NCBI GenBank assembly: GCA_045110285.1
Contig: JBGCGA010000001.1
Span: 11,044-75,043, forward strand
Length of the DNA stretch: 64,000 nt
Reading direction: 5' to 3'
Source: Putridiphycobacter sp045110285
GTDB lineage: Bacteria; Bacteroidota; Bacteroidia; Flavobacteriales_D; Crocinitomicaceae
The notes beneath the pieces are model-generated. The model did not search any database and was not told the DNA's origin. It was given only the letters and a program-made list of their open reading frames with translations. The position numbers and the translations under genes were made by a program. This document shows positions 7,130-16,680 of the stretch, in pieces. How positions within the stretch are numbered: position 1 is the first letter of the stretch; the number at the start of each line of letters is the position of its first letter.

Positions 7130-10100
7130 TACCGTTACATGGCCACGATAAACGTATTCTCTTGTGCCTTCAGTTTCTTTGAAATCGATTTGCCAGATGT
7201 AGGCGCCTTGTTCTACAATTTCATTTTGATACTTTCCGTTCCAAGCCTTAGTATAGTCCTGTGATTCGAATATAATTTCACCACCTCTATTAAATACTAA
7301 TAATCTGAAATTGTAAGGATCAACACCTGAGGTAATGACCGGCTGAAATACATTGTTTGTTCCACTTTCCTCTGGTGTAAAAGAATTTGGAACATATAAA
7401 GTTATAACATCCTGAACATTAACTATGTTGGTAACAGAATCTGTACAACCAAAATTATTCTCTGCGGTTAGACTAACTGGATACTGATTACTGTTTTCAT
7501 CTGGAAAGGTAAAAACAGGATTTTGCAATACGGAAGTTTGCCCATCAACATTAAAATACCATATTATGTCAATAGCATCAGCTGATGAAGTGTTGATAAA
7601 CTGAGTAGTTGGGTCTTCAATGTCAATGATTTCTGGGCTGAATGAGAAGCTTGCAGTTGGTTTTGGATTGACAGTAATGGTATCTGTTTTGATGATGGAA
7701 CTACTGCAGCCATTTGCTCTAATGGTTAGTTCAACTGAATATAGACCTTGATTAATGTAGGCATGGCTAGGATTTGGGTCTTCACTTGTATTACCGTCCC
7801 CAAAATCCCAAAGATAAGCTGCATTAGCAGGAACTGCAGCTGAAAGATCAGTGAAGGCAAAAAATTCATCTTGGCAGCCTAAGTTTTTATCAATCGTAAA
7901 ATCGACATTAATTCCTGACAAATCAACATTAACAGTATCTTTTATGGTATCACAAAAGTTATAAATCAAAACAGAATACTCGTCATTTGCAAAAACATCT
8001 ATCGAAGAAGTTGTCTCGCCAGTTGACCATAGGTAAGATACATTTTCGTTGTTTGGGTTTTCAGCATCTAAAGTAGCTGGAAAATCACAACCGTTCGGAT
8101 CAGGAATAGAAATTTGAACTAGCGGTAAGTCAAATTCAAAGTCAAAAATAAAGCTGGCACCATCAAAAGTCCCTCCATTTTGAGTGTTAACACCTCCTAC
8201 AATAGGGTAGTTGACAGATTGAGTGCATTCTGAATGGAATAATACTCCTTCGTTATTATACTTCGATTTTGAACCAGGGTGAAAATGCTGCCCATTTACG
8301 GTACCTCCAAAGTACGAACCGTAATGCAGTGCAGCTGCGTTTGGCTCAAGAACACACATATATAATCCTTTCTCTGCAATAGTGTATGCATCTGGTGTAG
8401 TTGGAAAATTATTTCCAGTTGAAGCACCTGTAAAATATATTTTTTCGCAGTAGTCTAACCCCATTGCGGTCATAAATATTTCAGGTTGCTGTGTTGCCAA
8501 ACAACCAACTGAACTTGCAAAAATTGTATTCGTTAAATTTGCATTCATTTTATGCACAAATAGGTTATTCGCGCTTGGTGACGAGTATGCACCGCCACTT
8601 ACAGGGTAAAACCCAATAGTTGATCCACCTACAAATACTTCGTTGGCGTCATTTATCAGTACAAACTTTGCTCTATCATTAGTATTTGTTCCAAGGTAGG
8701 TAGATGAAACAACAGCCGTTCCGTTTGCTGAAATTTCAGTAACAAAGCCATCCATTCCTCCTAAAGCACCTGGGTTAATTGCTCCTGCTGAAGTAGGGTA
8801 GTCCACACTATTGGTCAATCCAACTACATATACGTTACCATTAGGACCAATGGCAACACTATTGGCATTTTCAGCACCCGAACCACCTAAATAGGTCGAC
8901 CAGTTTGTGGCCGTTAGGGTTGGATTGAAAGAGGTAATAAACCCATCAGCTGCGCCATTCAGAGCTCCTTGCAGTACACCTGCAGTCACAGGAAAGTCTA
9001 CTGATTCTGTTCCACCACAAACTAATATATTATTGGCTGCATCAACAAATAAGCCTGCTGCATTATCAGATGCAGCTACACCTAAAGCTTCATTGCCTGA
9101 ACCGCCTAGGTATGTGGCGTCAAATGCTACTGTACCATCTAAACTAATAATTCCTACTCCATAATCTTTTGCACCTCCTAAAGCTGGTTGTGCAGCTGTT
9201 CCTATGGTTGGCATGCCTCCTGTTGTTGCCATTAAAATAACGAGTCTTTGATTGTTAGTAATTGCTAAATCTAAAGGGTAACTGTCTTCCCCTCCATAAT
9301 AAGTAGCAAATAATAAAGTACCCGCTTGATCAAATTTTTGAATAGCTACATTGTCAGCTCCAATACCTTGGTAAACCGATTGGTAGGCGCCAGCGGTGAT
9401 TGGAAAGCCTGCAAATCGGTTTCCACCCGCAACATACAAGTTTCCATCTTGATCGTAAGTTGTGCAGTTCGTTGAATAAACGTCAGTTGCACCAGAATAA
9501 GTTGACATGATGAGGGTAGGGTCAATGATTAAATCATGCTTTTTATCATAACCATTCGGAAAATGATATGAAATTATATTTCCATTTAATATATAGGAAG
9601 ATTTCACTTCCTTTTTTACACCATTTATCATTTGGTAAACGTAGGGTGCATCTTCAACTATTTCACTGACCGAGTTGACAAGGTGCAAACGTCCGTCATT
9701 ATCTATGAATAAATTGTTTAAATTATTGTATTTCAATTTTATATCATTTGGTGAACCGCCTTTCTTTACAATAAAATCGTACTTTAGCGTTTGATTACCG
9801 TCATACATCACAAAGTCAATGCTTTTGTAAATATTGTTGTATTTGATGCTTTCATATCCGCGCACTTTTGTTTGCCATAAAGTTCTATCAGCACCTTGCA
9901 TGAAGTTGAAATAGTATTTGGTTGCTTTTTCACTACTTATTTTTGAATTCGAATTTGCATTTACAAAGTCTACGGAAAAAGAATGATGTTGCATTATTTG
10001 CTCCACATCTCCATCATGAGAGTGATTATTTTCTTTTTGTAAATGATATTTTAGTCCAGTTTTTGTGAGAAATAGTGCACCTCCATTTAATTGATGTCTA

Positions 10101-10216
10101 AAAGTAACTTCAGAATCGAATTGGCCTTTATTTTCTACAAAGCACCAGTCAAAATTTGTCTGGCATATTGCGTTTAAGCTTAAGGTGATATAGATGAGAA
10201 ATAAATACTTTGTCAT
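7121..10216 (-). CDS. Large T9SS type B secreted protein with SBBP-type propeller repeats and PKD domain
   Basis: 1031 residues. A signal peptide (about 1-19) precedes an N-terminal domain starting CFVENKGQFDSEVTFRHQL, the form that usually leads SBBP-repeat proteins. From about 240 to 680 there are beta-propeller repeats of the type STYLGGSGxENANSVAIGPNG. A PKD domain follows (YLWDFGDGNTSEDPNP, near 810), then a second PKD-like segment. The C-terminus (about 940-1031) begins LYVPNSFTPEESGTNN and ends RGHVTVLR, the type B / gliding-motility-associated sorting signal for T9SS export and surface attachment. It overlaps the convergent GSCFA gene by nine bases. Probably a surface adhesin or scaffold; the ligand is unknown. 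Confidence 0.88.
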   Translation of the reverse strand: MTKYLFLIYITLSLNAICQTNFDWCFVENKGQFDSEVTFRHQLNGGALFLTKTGLKYHLQKENNHSHDGDVEQIMQHHSFSVDFVNANSNSKISSEKATKYYFNFMQGADRTLWQTKVRGYESIKYNNIYKSIDFVMYDGNQTLKYDFIVKKGGSPNDIKLKYNNLNNLFIDNDGRLHLVNSVSEIVEDAPYVYQMINGVKKEVKSSYILNGNIISYHFPNGYDKKHDLIIDPTLIMSTYSGATDVYSTNCTTYDQDGNLYVAGGNRFAGFPITAGAYQSVYQGIGADNVAIQKFDQAGTLLFATYYGGEDSYPLDLAITNNQRLVILMATTGGMPTIGTAAQPALGGAKDYGVGIISLDGTVAFDATYLGGSGNEALGVAASDNAAGLFVDAANNILVCGGTESVDFPVTAGVLQGALNGAADGFITSFNPTLTATNWSTYLGGSGAENANSVAIGPNGNVYVVGLTNSVDYPTSAGAINPGALGGMDGFVTEISANGTAVVSSTYLGTNTNDRAKFVLINDANEVFVGGSTIGFYPVSGGAYSSPSANNLFVHKMNANLTNTIFASSVGCLATQQPEIFMTAMGLDYCEKIYFTGASTGNNFPTTPDAYTIAEKGLYMCVLEPNAAALHYGSYFGGTVNGQHFHPGSKSKYNNEGVLFHSECTQSVNYPIVGGVNTQNGGTFDGASFIFDFEFDLPLVQISIPDPNGCDFPATLDAENPNNENVSYLWSTGETTSSIDVFANDEYSVLIYNFCDTIKDTVNVDLSGINVDFTIDKNLGCQDEFFAFTDLSAAVPANAAYLWDFGDGNTSEDPNPSHAYINQGLYSVELTIRANGCSSSIIKTDTITVNPKPTASFSFSPEIIDIEDPTTQFINTSSADAIDIIWYFNVDGQTSVLQNPVFTFPDENSNQYPVSLTAENNFGCTDSVTNIVNVQDVITLYVPNSFTPEESGTNNVFQPVITSGVDPYNFRLLVFNRGGEIIFESQDYTKAWNGKYQNEIVEQGAYIWQIDFKETEGTREYVYRGHVTVLR

Positions 10217-10272
10217 ATTTGTTTGTTTATAGACGTTTTGAGCTTACTTAAGTTGCCTAATATACGCAAAAA

Positions 10273-11484
10273 TTATGCCCGTTCAATAATTGTTGCATAT
10301 CCTTGCCCAACACCAATACACATAGTGACTAGTGCATATCTTTTATTTGTTTTTTGAAGTTCTATTGCAGCAGTTTGCAAAATTCTTCCTCCACTCATTC
10401 CAAGCGGATGCCCTAGTGCAATTCCACCACCATTGGGGTTAATTCGTGGATCGTTGTCCTCGAGCCCCAGTTTTCTGGTACAAGCCAATACTTGTGCGGC
10501 AAAGGCTTCATTAATTTCAATAATGTCCATGTCTGCCATGGTTAAACCAGCTCTTTTCAGAGCTTTTTCTGAAGCATACACCGGTCCAATACCCATTATT
10601 CTGGGTTCAACTCCTGCTACTGCAGCCGACACAATTCGTGCAATTGGTTTCAAATCGTTTTGTTTCATACCTTCTTCGGAAGCTATTAATAGTGCCACCG
10701 CACCATCATTTAATCCACTGGCATTGCCTGCAGTTACCGATCCGCCTTCTTTCTTGAAAGCAGGTCGTAGTTTACCTAAAATATCAAGAGTAGTAGTTGG
10801 CCTAATAAATTCATCTTTATCAAAAATAATTGCATCCTTTTTTCGCTGCGGAATTTTAACTCGAACGATCTCTTCAGCTAGTCGTCCAGAATTATTTGCT
10901 TCTGCAGCTTTCATTTGACTCCAATAAGAAAACTGATCTTGTGCTTCTCTTGAAATATTATACAATTCAACCAGATTTTCAGCAGTTTGACCCATGCCAT
11001 GTGTGCCGTAAAGCGCTTCCATCTTTGGATTGATAAATCGCCAACCAAAACTAGAATCATGCATTTGAGCATCTCTTCCAAATGGTTTTGAAGCTTTTGA
11101 AATAACCCACGGGCCTCTGGTCATGTTTTCAACGCCACCTGAAATGTAAATTTCACCAGCTCCATCTTTTATGGCACGAGCCGCGTTAATTGTTGAAGCC
11201 ATTCCCGAAGCACACAAACGATTCACTGTTTCTGCACCTGAACTATATGGTAAGCCTGCTAATAAAGCACTCATTCGAGCTACGTTTCTATTGTCTTCTC
11301 CTGCTTGATTAGCGCAACCAAAAATGACATCCTCAATCTGGTTTGGATCTAAATTTGGATTTCTTTCTATGAGGTTTTTCATTACAATGGCACCCAAATC
11401 ATCAGCTCGAACCGCCGATAATGTTCCTCCAAAATTTCCAATTGCTGTTCGCACCGCATCCACAATAAATACTTCTTTCCCCAT
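10273..11484 (-). CDS. fadA: Acetyl-CoA acyltransferase (thiolase)
   Basis: 403-residue degradative thiolase that cleaves 3-oxoacyl-CoA with CoA in beta-oxidation. The nucleophilic Cys91 is in VNRLCASGM, NEAFAAQ is present, the catalytic His is in GGGIALGHPLGMSGGR, and the second Cys is in VTMCIGVGQG near the C-terminus. Length and motifs are complete. The gene is alone on its transcript as far as can be seen, divergent from the DUF2520 gene. The symbol is given by function; PcaF-like 3-oxoadipyl-CoA thiolases are very similar and cannot be excluded. Confidence 0.9.
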   Translation of the reverse strand: MGKEVFIVDAVRTAIGNFGGTLSAVRADDLGAIVMKNLIERNPNLDPNQIEDVIFGCANQAGEDNRNVARMSALLAGLPYSSGAETVNRLCASGMASTINAARAIKDGAGEIYISGGVENMTRGPWVISKASKPFGRDAQMHDSSFGWRFINPKMEALYGTHGMGQTAENLVELYNISREAQDQFSYWSQMKAAEANNSGRLAEEIVRVKIPQRKKDAIIFDKDEFIRPTTTLDILGKLRPAFKKEGGSVTAGNASGLNDGAVALLIASEEGMKQNDLKPIARIVSAAVAGVEPRIMGIGPVYASEKALKRAGLTMADMDIIEINEAFAAQVLACTRKLGLEDNDPRINPNGGGIALGHPLGMSGGRILQTAAIELQKTNKRYALVTMCIGVGQGYATIIERA

Positions 11485-11536
11485 ATTACCTTTTAATTAT
11501 ATGTGTTTTTATAAGTCAAATGTCTCGCAAATTTAA

Positions 11537-11544
11537 TAAGTTTG
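11537..11544 (+). promoter_or_regulatory. -7 promoter box TAAGTTTG before the DUF2520 gene
   Basis: Exact TAnnTTTG. It lies downstream of an in-frame ATG at 11520 and 11 bases before the ATG at 11556, which argues that translation starts at 11556. Confidence 0.6.
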
Positions 11545-11555
11545 GAACAGATTGT

Positions 11556-12323
11556 ATGGAAATAAAACGAATAAATCTAGTAGGCTTTGGAAATGTGGGA
11601 CAGGCCTTGTATAAACAATTGGTGGGTAAAGTAGAAATTGTTGACGTTTATACTCGATCAAGAAATATTTCTCTTGCAAAAAAGTGGGATATATCCTTTA
11701 CCAACAATATTAAAGACTTATCTTCAGATGTAGATTTAAACATCATTGCTATTCCCGACAGTGCAATTCATGAAATTGCAGTAACATTAAATAAAGATTT
11801 ACCAGTTGTTCACACTTCGGGAGGAGTATCTAAGGAAGTTTTAGTAGCATTTTCCTCGTTTGGTATTTTTTATCCACTGCAAACTTTTACTAAAGGAATT
11901 TCTGTAGATTTTAGTGTAATTCCATTTTTTATTGAGGCTAATACAAATCAATTTGAAAATGTACTATTAAAATTTGCCAAAGACCATTTTTCAGCAAGTG
12001 TCTATATTGCAAACAGTGAAACAAGAAAGTATATTCATCTTAGTGCTATCATCACCAGTAATTTTTTAACTTATTTTTTAGGTATAGCTGAAGATATTTT
12101 GAAAGAAAAAAATGTTCCGATAGATGTCTTAAAGTCTTTACTAAATGAAACGTTGCGAAAAAGCATTGCCTCAGGACCTAAAATGTCTTTAACGGGTCCG
12201 GCCGCAAGGGGAGACAGAGAAATTATAGATGACTATAAAGAAATGCTTTCTGATTTAGATTTTAAAAAAATATTTTCATTAGTCAATGAAAAAATCTTTA
12301 ATCAAGATTTTACTGTTTTATAA
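11556..12323 (+). CDS. Rossmann-fold protein with DUF2520 domain
   Basis: About 255 residues from this start. The N-terminal NAD(P)-binding motif is NLVGFGNVGQAL, and IAIPDSAIHEIA marks the end of the nucleotide fold. The C-terminal half is the helical DUF2520 domain (YIHLSAIITSNFLTYFLGIAEDIL, then SLTGPAARGDREII). The layout is that of 6-phosphogluconate/ketopantoate-type dehydrogenases, but the substrate is unknown. An upstream ATG at 11520 is rejected because the -7 box lies between it and 11556. The 3' end overlaps the convergent T9SS gene by 14 bases inside a perfect palindrome. Confidence 0.82.
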   Translation: MEIKRINLVGFGNVGQALYKQLVGKVEIVDVYTRSRNISLAKKWDISFTNNIKDLSSDVDLNIIAIPDSAIHEIAVTLNKDLPVVHTSGGVSKEVLVAFSSFGIFYPLQTFTKGISVDFSVIPFFIEANTNQFENVLLKFAKDHFSASVYIANSETRKYIHLSAIITSNFLTYFLGIAEDILKEKNVPIDVLKSLLNETLRKSIASGPKMSLTGPAARGDREIIDDYKEMLSDLDFKKIFSLVNEKIFNQDFTVL

Positions 12324-13800
12324 TTTTAAAATTATAAAACGCTGCATTTACTTCTATCTGAACAATATAGAAGCCAAGAGGTAGTGATGAAAGGTCAATA
12401 GGTTCAGAAGAATTGACGATTGACGGGATTGGCTGTTGACCGTTAATGTTGTAAATTTTAACAGTATTTTTAGTTGGTAAATTTTCTATTTTAACGTAAT
12501 TGGTCACCAAGGTAGGATTCACACTAATAGTCTGGTTGCTATTCTGTGTTTCTATAGATAATGTTATGACATCACTGACTAAATCCTCACTGACTGCAAT
12601 TTGACCTTGGGTGTTTAATCTATCTACCTTTAAAATAAACATATTATAGCCCCCAATCGAGTTGTGATACATATCGCCGATTATTACCTTTCCTCTGTCA
12701 TTTGTATTGTCAATCCCATATGCTACATCATTTTTAGTGTTACCAAAATTTTTAACAAAGTTTGTTGGAGCGTATGTGGTCAATGCTTTGCCAACAAATG
12801 CATCTGTGAATCCTTGTGCTATATCAGCTGAAGCCCAACTTGTTGTGCTGCCGGCGAAATATGTATTATTGACGTCTCCTATTACCACATCATACGCAAT
12901 GTCTATTCCTAATTGATCCGCCCCAGGTCGAGATGTATCTACTGCTACAATTCCATCTGGATTTGTTTTATAGATCCAAAAATCGTTCTGACAGTCGCAA
13001 TTTTGAAAATGATTATAATCTCTTGTTCCACACATTGTATATTCGCCCGTGTTAGAATGGTATGCCACTCCTGTAAAATAATCCTCCCTTTCCTGGCCTG
13101 CTGTTTTCATCCAGCCAAGGGTTCCGTTAATATGGTATTTTAGTATAATTCCGTCGGACATACCATTTCCAAAAGATTCTGTCCCACCTACAACTACTAG
13201 GGAGTCTCCATCTAAAAGCACGGCATTTGCGTAATCTGCTTCAGGTCCACCGTAAGTGCGTGTCCATAGCGTATCGCCTGAAGCATCAATTCTAACAATG
13301 TATATATCGTTGTTGCCTTCACCATACGAGAACGTTTCGCCTACTAAGACAAATCCATCATCAGGTAACTGTACCATGTCATAGGCCTTGTCCCAGTCTG
13401 AACCGCCATAGGTCTTTTCATATTGAGGGCTACCATCACTTGCTGTTTTAATAAAGTAGAAATCAAACCCCCCAGCTCCAAAGCTATTCGTATATCCGGC
13501 TATTGAATATCCGCCATCTGATGTTAAACTTACAGCTTCACCCCAATCTGAGCCGCTTCCGCCATAATTGTATGACCATTTGAAAGTACCTAAAGAATCT
13601 ATTTTTAGTAAAAATGCATCTGCATTTGCAGATGAAAAACTACTTGATGATCCTGTTGCTATGTATCCTGTATCAATGTCTTGTTTGATATCTCTCCCAA
13701 AGTCATATCCATTATTGCCAAATGACTTAATAAAATTAATATTTTGGCCAAATAAACCAACTGTGAAGGATAATGAAAATAATACTAATAGTGCTTTCAT
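12310..13800 (-). CDS. T9SS type A secreted beta-propeller-like repeat protein
   Basis: 496 residues. The signal peptide (about 1-18, ending GLFGQ) is followed by about seven repeats of roughly 50 residues with the pattern YGGSGSDWGEAVSLTSDGGY ... DFYFIKTASDG, the lipoprotein-like propeller repeats common in secreted Bacteroidota proteins. The last 75 residues (SVNPTLVTNYVKIENL ... SSLPLGFYIVQIEV ... KIIKQ) form a type A sorting domain. It is just downstream of the DUF5723/lipoprotein pair on the same strand, with a two-base gap to the DUF5723 gene, so the three may be one operon. Confidence 0.83.
   Translation of the reverse strand: MKALLVLFSLSFTVGLFGQNINFIKSFGNNGYDFGRDIKQDIDTGYIATGSSSSFSSANADAFLLKIDSLGTFKWSYNYGGSGSDWGEAVSLTSDGGYSIAGYTNSFGAGGFDFYFIKTASDGSPQYEKTYGGSDWDKAYDMVQLPDDGFVLVGETFSYGEGNNDIYIVRIDASGDTLWTRTYGGPEADYANAVLLDGDSLVVVGGTESFGNGMSDGIILKYHINGTLGWMKTAGQEREDYFTGVAYHSNTGEYTMCGTRDYNHFQNCDCQNDFWIYKTNPDGIVAVDTSRPGADQLGIDIAYDVVIGDVNNTYFAGSTTSWASADIAQGFTDAFVGKALTTYAPTNFVKNFGNTKNDVAYGIDNTNDRGKVIIGDMYHNSIGGYNMFILKVDRLNTQGQIAVSEDLVSDVITLSIETQNSNQTISVNPTLVTNYVKIENLPTKNTVKIYNINGQQPIPSIVNSSEPIDLSSLPLGFYIVQIEVNAAFYNFKIIKQ
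12315..12340. terminator. 26-base perfect AT-rich palindrome across two convergent gene ends
   Basis: GTTTTATAATTTT is followed directly by its exact reverse complement, with no spacer. It contains the stop codon of the DUF2520 gene and the last codons of the minus-strand T9SS gene. The T-rich arms on both strands make a bidirectional terminator the simplest reading, but the stem is weak because it is nearly all A-T. Confidence 0.45.
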
Positions 13801-13802
13801 AC

Positions 13803-15035
13803 TTAAAAATTATATTGAAGTGCAACATTCACACTTTTGCCTTTTCCGAATACATCAGAGCTTGTGCCTACTATATCGAGTGTACTTAGGCCCATGTAGA
13901 AGTTTTCTTTTAGCCATAAATTGGCATTAAACCCAAATCTAAGTCCACCAAAACCACCAATAATTGCCCTTGTACTTAAACTAAAAAATTTGTTGGGTTG
14001 ATAATAAACCCCTCCGAATAACATTGGTCTGTAATCAGGAATCAATAGAGCTTTAAAGCCGAAAGTAGACTGCCATTTTTGGTGAAGACTGTAAACAGGT
14101 ATTTTATTAATAATGATTTGAATTGGCAGGGCTTCACGTCTTGATCCTTTTCGGAAACGAATACCGAGCGTATCAAGAATAAAATCCTGATCAATAGAGG
14201 ATGTGCTTCCAACTTCTGAGTATTCAAACCCCTTAAAGCTGTATGTGGTGTCTAACCGCACTGATTGGGTATTTCTGTTCCAAAAAATTGAGCCCAAATT
14301 AGATAAGTTGAAATTGATGATGTGTTTTTTGTCTGATTTGGTATTGATGAAAAAATTATGATTCACTTCAAGTGCAAAGCCATATCCTTGTGCAGTAAAA
14401 TACTGACTATTTGAATCGGTACTTGTATAATAGCCCACTAAGTCAGTGTCTAAATAAATGTTGTCGGCCGTTTCGCTTGTATGAAAATAAGTTTCGGTTG
14501 ATTGAAAACGTAAGCTTCTATTGCCCACTAAAAACCCTAATCTAACGTATGATTGTGTCCGTTTGTCGTATACACCAAAACCATAATTTTGATAGTGCAT
14601 GTAGTGACCGCGGGTAAAAGATAAATCAAGGGTATCACCTATATATGGAGAATTACCTCTGAAGGCTAAATCAAACAAATTTGATTTATAGCTTGCTGCA
14701 GCAAAATTGATGTCAGAAAGACTCGCTGTTAGTCCCAAATTAGGGTAATTACTTAAAAAACTGCCTTCAAAATAGCTAATAGACTGGTCAGCCTCTCCAC
14801 CCAATACATTAAATTCCTTTTGAGTATTAGAGGAAAGGATTTCATTTGTTATTTCGCCACCGTAAATAAATTTACTTAAAAGCTCATTGTTTATAGAGTT
14901 GGTTGTAAAAGAATTCAAACTTGATATTTGAATTGACCGTTGATTAAGAATACTGTCTCTGTATACAAAGTCAATGGACTGAGAAAATACTATGCTAGTG
15001 GTTTCGAGTAATAAGATTAATAGTGTCTTTTTCAT
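13803..15035 (-). CDS. DUF5723-like outer-membrane beta-barrel protein
   Basis: 410 residues. A signal peptide (about 1-18, ending VFSQ) is followed by alternating short hydrophobic/aromatic strands and a C-terminal aromatic residue (VNVALQYNF), which is the outer-membrane barrel signature. The overall layout (FEGSFLSNYPNLGLTASL near 88-105, LGSIFWNRNT, GGLRFGFNANLWL near the end) resembles the Bacteroidota DUF5723 family. Its start shares a base with the stop of the upstream lipoprotein gene, so they are translationally coupled and probably work together at the outer membrane. The DUF number is from memory of the family. Confidence 0.7.
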   Translation of the reverse strand: MKKTLLILLLETTSIVFSQSIDFVYRDSILNQRSIQISSLNSFTTNSINNELLSKFIYGGEITNEILSSNTQKEFNVLGGEADQSISYFEGSFLSNYPNLGLTASLSDINFAAASYKSNLFDLAFRGNSPYIGDTLDLSFTRGHYMHYQNYGFGVYDKRTQSYVRLGFLVGNRSLRFQSTETYFHTSETADNIYLDTDLVGYYTSTDSNSQYFTAQGYGFALEVNHNFFINTKSDKKHIINFNLSNLGSIFWNRNTQSVRLDTTYSFKGFEYSEVGSTSSIDQDFILDTLGIRFRKGSRREALPIQIIINKIPVYSLHQKWQSTFGFKALLIPDYRPMLFGGVYYQPNKFFSLSTRAIIGGFGGLRFGFNANLWLKENFYMGLSTLDIVGTSSDVFGKGKSVNVALQYNF

Positions 15036-16597
15036 TACAAATTAATCTTTAAATTAAATCCTGAGCTGACTTTAAAACTGATTGAATCCGTCATATTTAT
15101 TTTGACATCACTCAATCCATTGGTTTCAAAAGTGGCAGAAACAATCATCTTTTTTGCATTTCGTAGATTTGCGCCAGCATCAGCATCTACGGGATATACA
15201 GTGTAGCCTTTCTGAGTTTCTGTGGTGCCTGATATAGCATTGTACTTTCCTCCAAGAAAAATTGATGTGGGCATAATGCTATCTAGAAGGATATCATTTT
15301 CGTCTAGTAAATAAAGAGGCACAAATGCAGTGAGAGGGAAAGAATTATAGTAATGTATTCTAATTCTTGCTTCTTCTAAATTGTCATCTATTCCACTGGC
15401 ATCAATACTAAGGGTGTCGAGAAGGGTAAAGTCATTCATTCTTATTTTAAGTGGTAACTCAGCATCAGCAATTAAGCTTAAGCTAGAGTTGGGGAAAAAC
15501 TGGTCAGTTCCACCGCTGGTATTGCCATCTGGATTAATTCGGACATCATATCCAAAAACAATTGAATCGGGAAGATTTTCTATAAATGGTATAATGGTGG
15601 AATTGTTACTATTCATTGAAAGATAATAATCTGAAGGTTGATAATCATACAAACCACCGCTCGCTGGGTTTATGTTTAAGAACTGCCCTAAAAACGGGAA
15701 TGTCAGAACTATTGATTGATTGGTGGCAGTATTCTTTCCATAAAGCGCACTTATTTTAGCTTGTGCAATTAGGTCAAACCCATTTTGAATATTCAAATTC
15801 ATCCTAAGTGAGTCCAGTTCTAATTGACCTGAAATTTTCTTCATTAACGGAAATTCAATGGCTGTTGTGTCGGTTAAAGTGTACTGTCCAAAATATCCTC
15901 TTGCGTATTTAGGTTTAAGCCCTGAAAAGCTCAGAGATAATAAAACGGTATCTAAATTAGTAATTGTGAAGCTTGCCGTCTCTTCATTCGAAAACATACT
16001 AATATTTGCTGTTAAATTATTAGCAAGGCCACCACTTGAACCCGTCAAGTCGAAATCGAAATCAGAAATATTAAATGTGTCTTTAATTACAAAAGGATCT
16101 GCTAAAGTTCCCGGCTCTAAAAAATAGGTGCGTTCAAATACGTTACCAAAGTTATCTTTTACTTTAGGAAATTCAAATACGGCTTTTGTTTTACCGGGCC
16201 AAGGAGAAGAAATGACAATAAATGCTTGCCCTTCTTTAATAATTACCCGTTTTAAAGCAACTTCACCTAGGTCATATAACTGGTCAATATCGTTATTGTC
16301 GATAAAACTGCCAGGCGTTAGGGTAACAGATGAAAAAGCAATAGCTGTTTTTTGAGTTAATGTTGTATCCGGTAATTTAATTAAAGTATCTATTTTAAAT
16401 GAAAAGGCCGTATCATTAAAAATAATAGAGGCATATCCATCTGAATTTTCAGCTGAGTATTCTGGAATTAAATCATTTAATGTTAAATTTCCGTGAATTA
16501 CGGGTGCTTCCCATAGCGCATTCCATTGAGTTGGTTCTTTTTTACAGCTTAGCAAAATGATGCAAGCTGATAGTATAAAAATACAAAATCGGTTCAT
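15035..16597 (-). CDS. Lipoprotein of unknown function, partner of the DUF5723 barrel
   Basis: 520 residues from this start, with a lipoprotein signal peptide MNRFCIFILSACIILLSCKK (lipobox LLSC, mature N-terminal Cys19). An in-frame ATG at 16609 and a longer start at 16660 exist. The start here gives the cleanest signal peptide, and a near-consensus -7 box (TACTTTCG, minus strand) lies upstream around 16629-16636. The body is beta-rich and aspartate/serine-rich, without a domain I recognise. The gene overlaps the barrel gene downstream by one base. Likely exported to the periplasm or outer membrane. The role is unknown; the pairing suggests a barrel-associated factor. Confidence 0.68.
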   Translation of the reverse strand: MNRFCIFILSACIILLSCKKEPTQWNALWEAPVIHGNLTLNDLIPEYSAENSDGYASIIFNDTAFSFKIDTLIKLPDTTLTQKTAIAFSSVTLTPGSFIDNNDIDQLYDLGEVALKRVIIKEGQAFIVISSPWPGKTKAVFEFPKVKDNFGNVFERTYFLEPGTLADPFVIKDTFNISDFDFDLTGSSGGLANNLTANISMFSNEETASFTITNLDTVLLSLSFSGLKPKYARGYFGQYTLTDTTAIEFPLMKKISGQLELDSLRMNLNIQNGFDLIAQAKISALYGKNTATNQSIVLTFPFLGQFLNINPASGGLYDYQPSDYYLSMNSNNSTIIPFIENLPDSIVFGYDVRINPDGNTSGGTDQFFPNSSLSLIADAELPLKIRMNDFTLLDTLSIDASGIDDNLEEARIRIHYYNSFPLTAFVPLYLLDENDILLDSIMPTSIFLGGKYNAISGTTETQKGYTVYPVDADAGANLRNAKKMIVSATFETNGLSDVKINMTDSISFKVSSGFNLKINL

Positions 16598-16641
16598 CCT
16601 AAAATTCATCTCTTGTTTAGAAAAACGAAAGTAATGATAAA

Positions 16642-16657
16642 TAAGTTTGTAGGTTTG
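16642..16657 (+). promoter_or_regulatory. Two adjacent -7 boxes, TAAGTTTG and TAGGTTTG
   Basis: Two exact TAnnTTTG octamers abut each other (16642-16649 and 16650-16657), 23 bases before the ATG of the DUF6495-like gene. The pair would allow two start points eight bases apart. No clear -33 element is seen. Confidence 0.5.
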
Positions 16658-16680
16658 CAAAATAAAATCGTTTTATCAAC

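Noticed and set aside
10433..10918. 161-codon plus-strand frame opposite the thiolase gene
   Set aside because: Antisense shadow; the thiolase active-site motifs are on the other strand.
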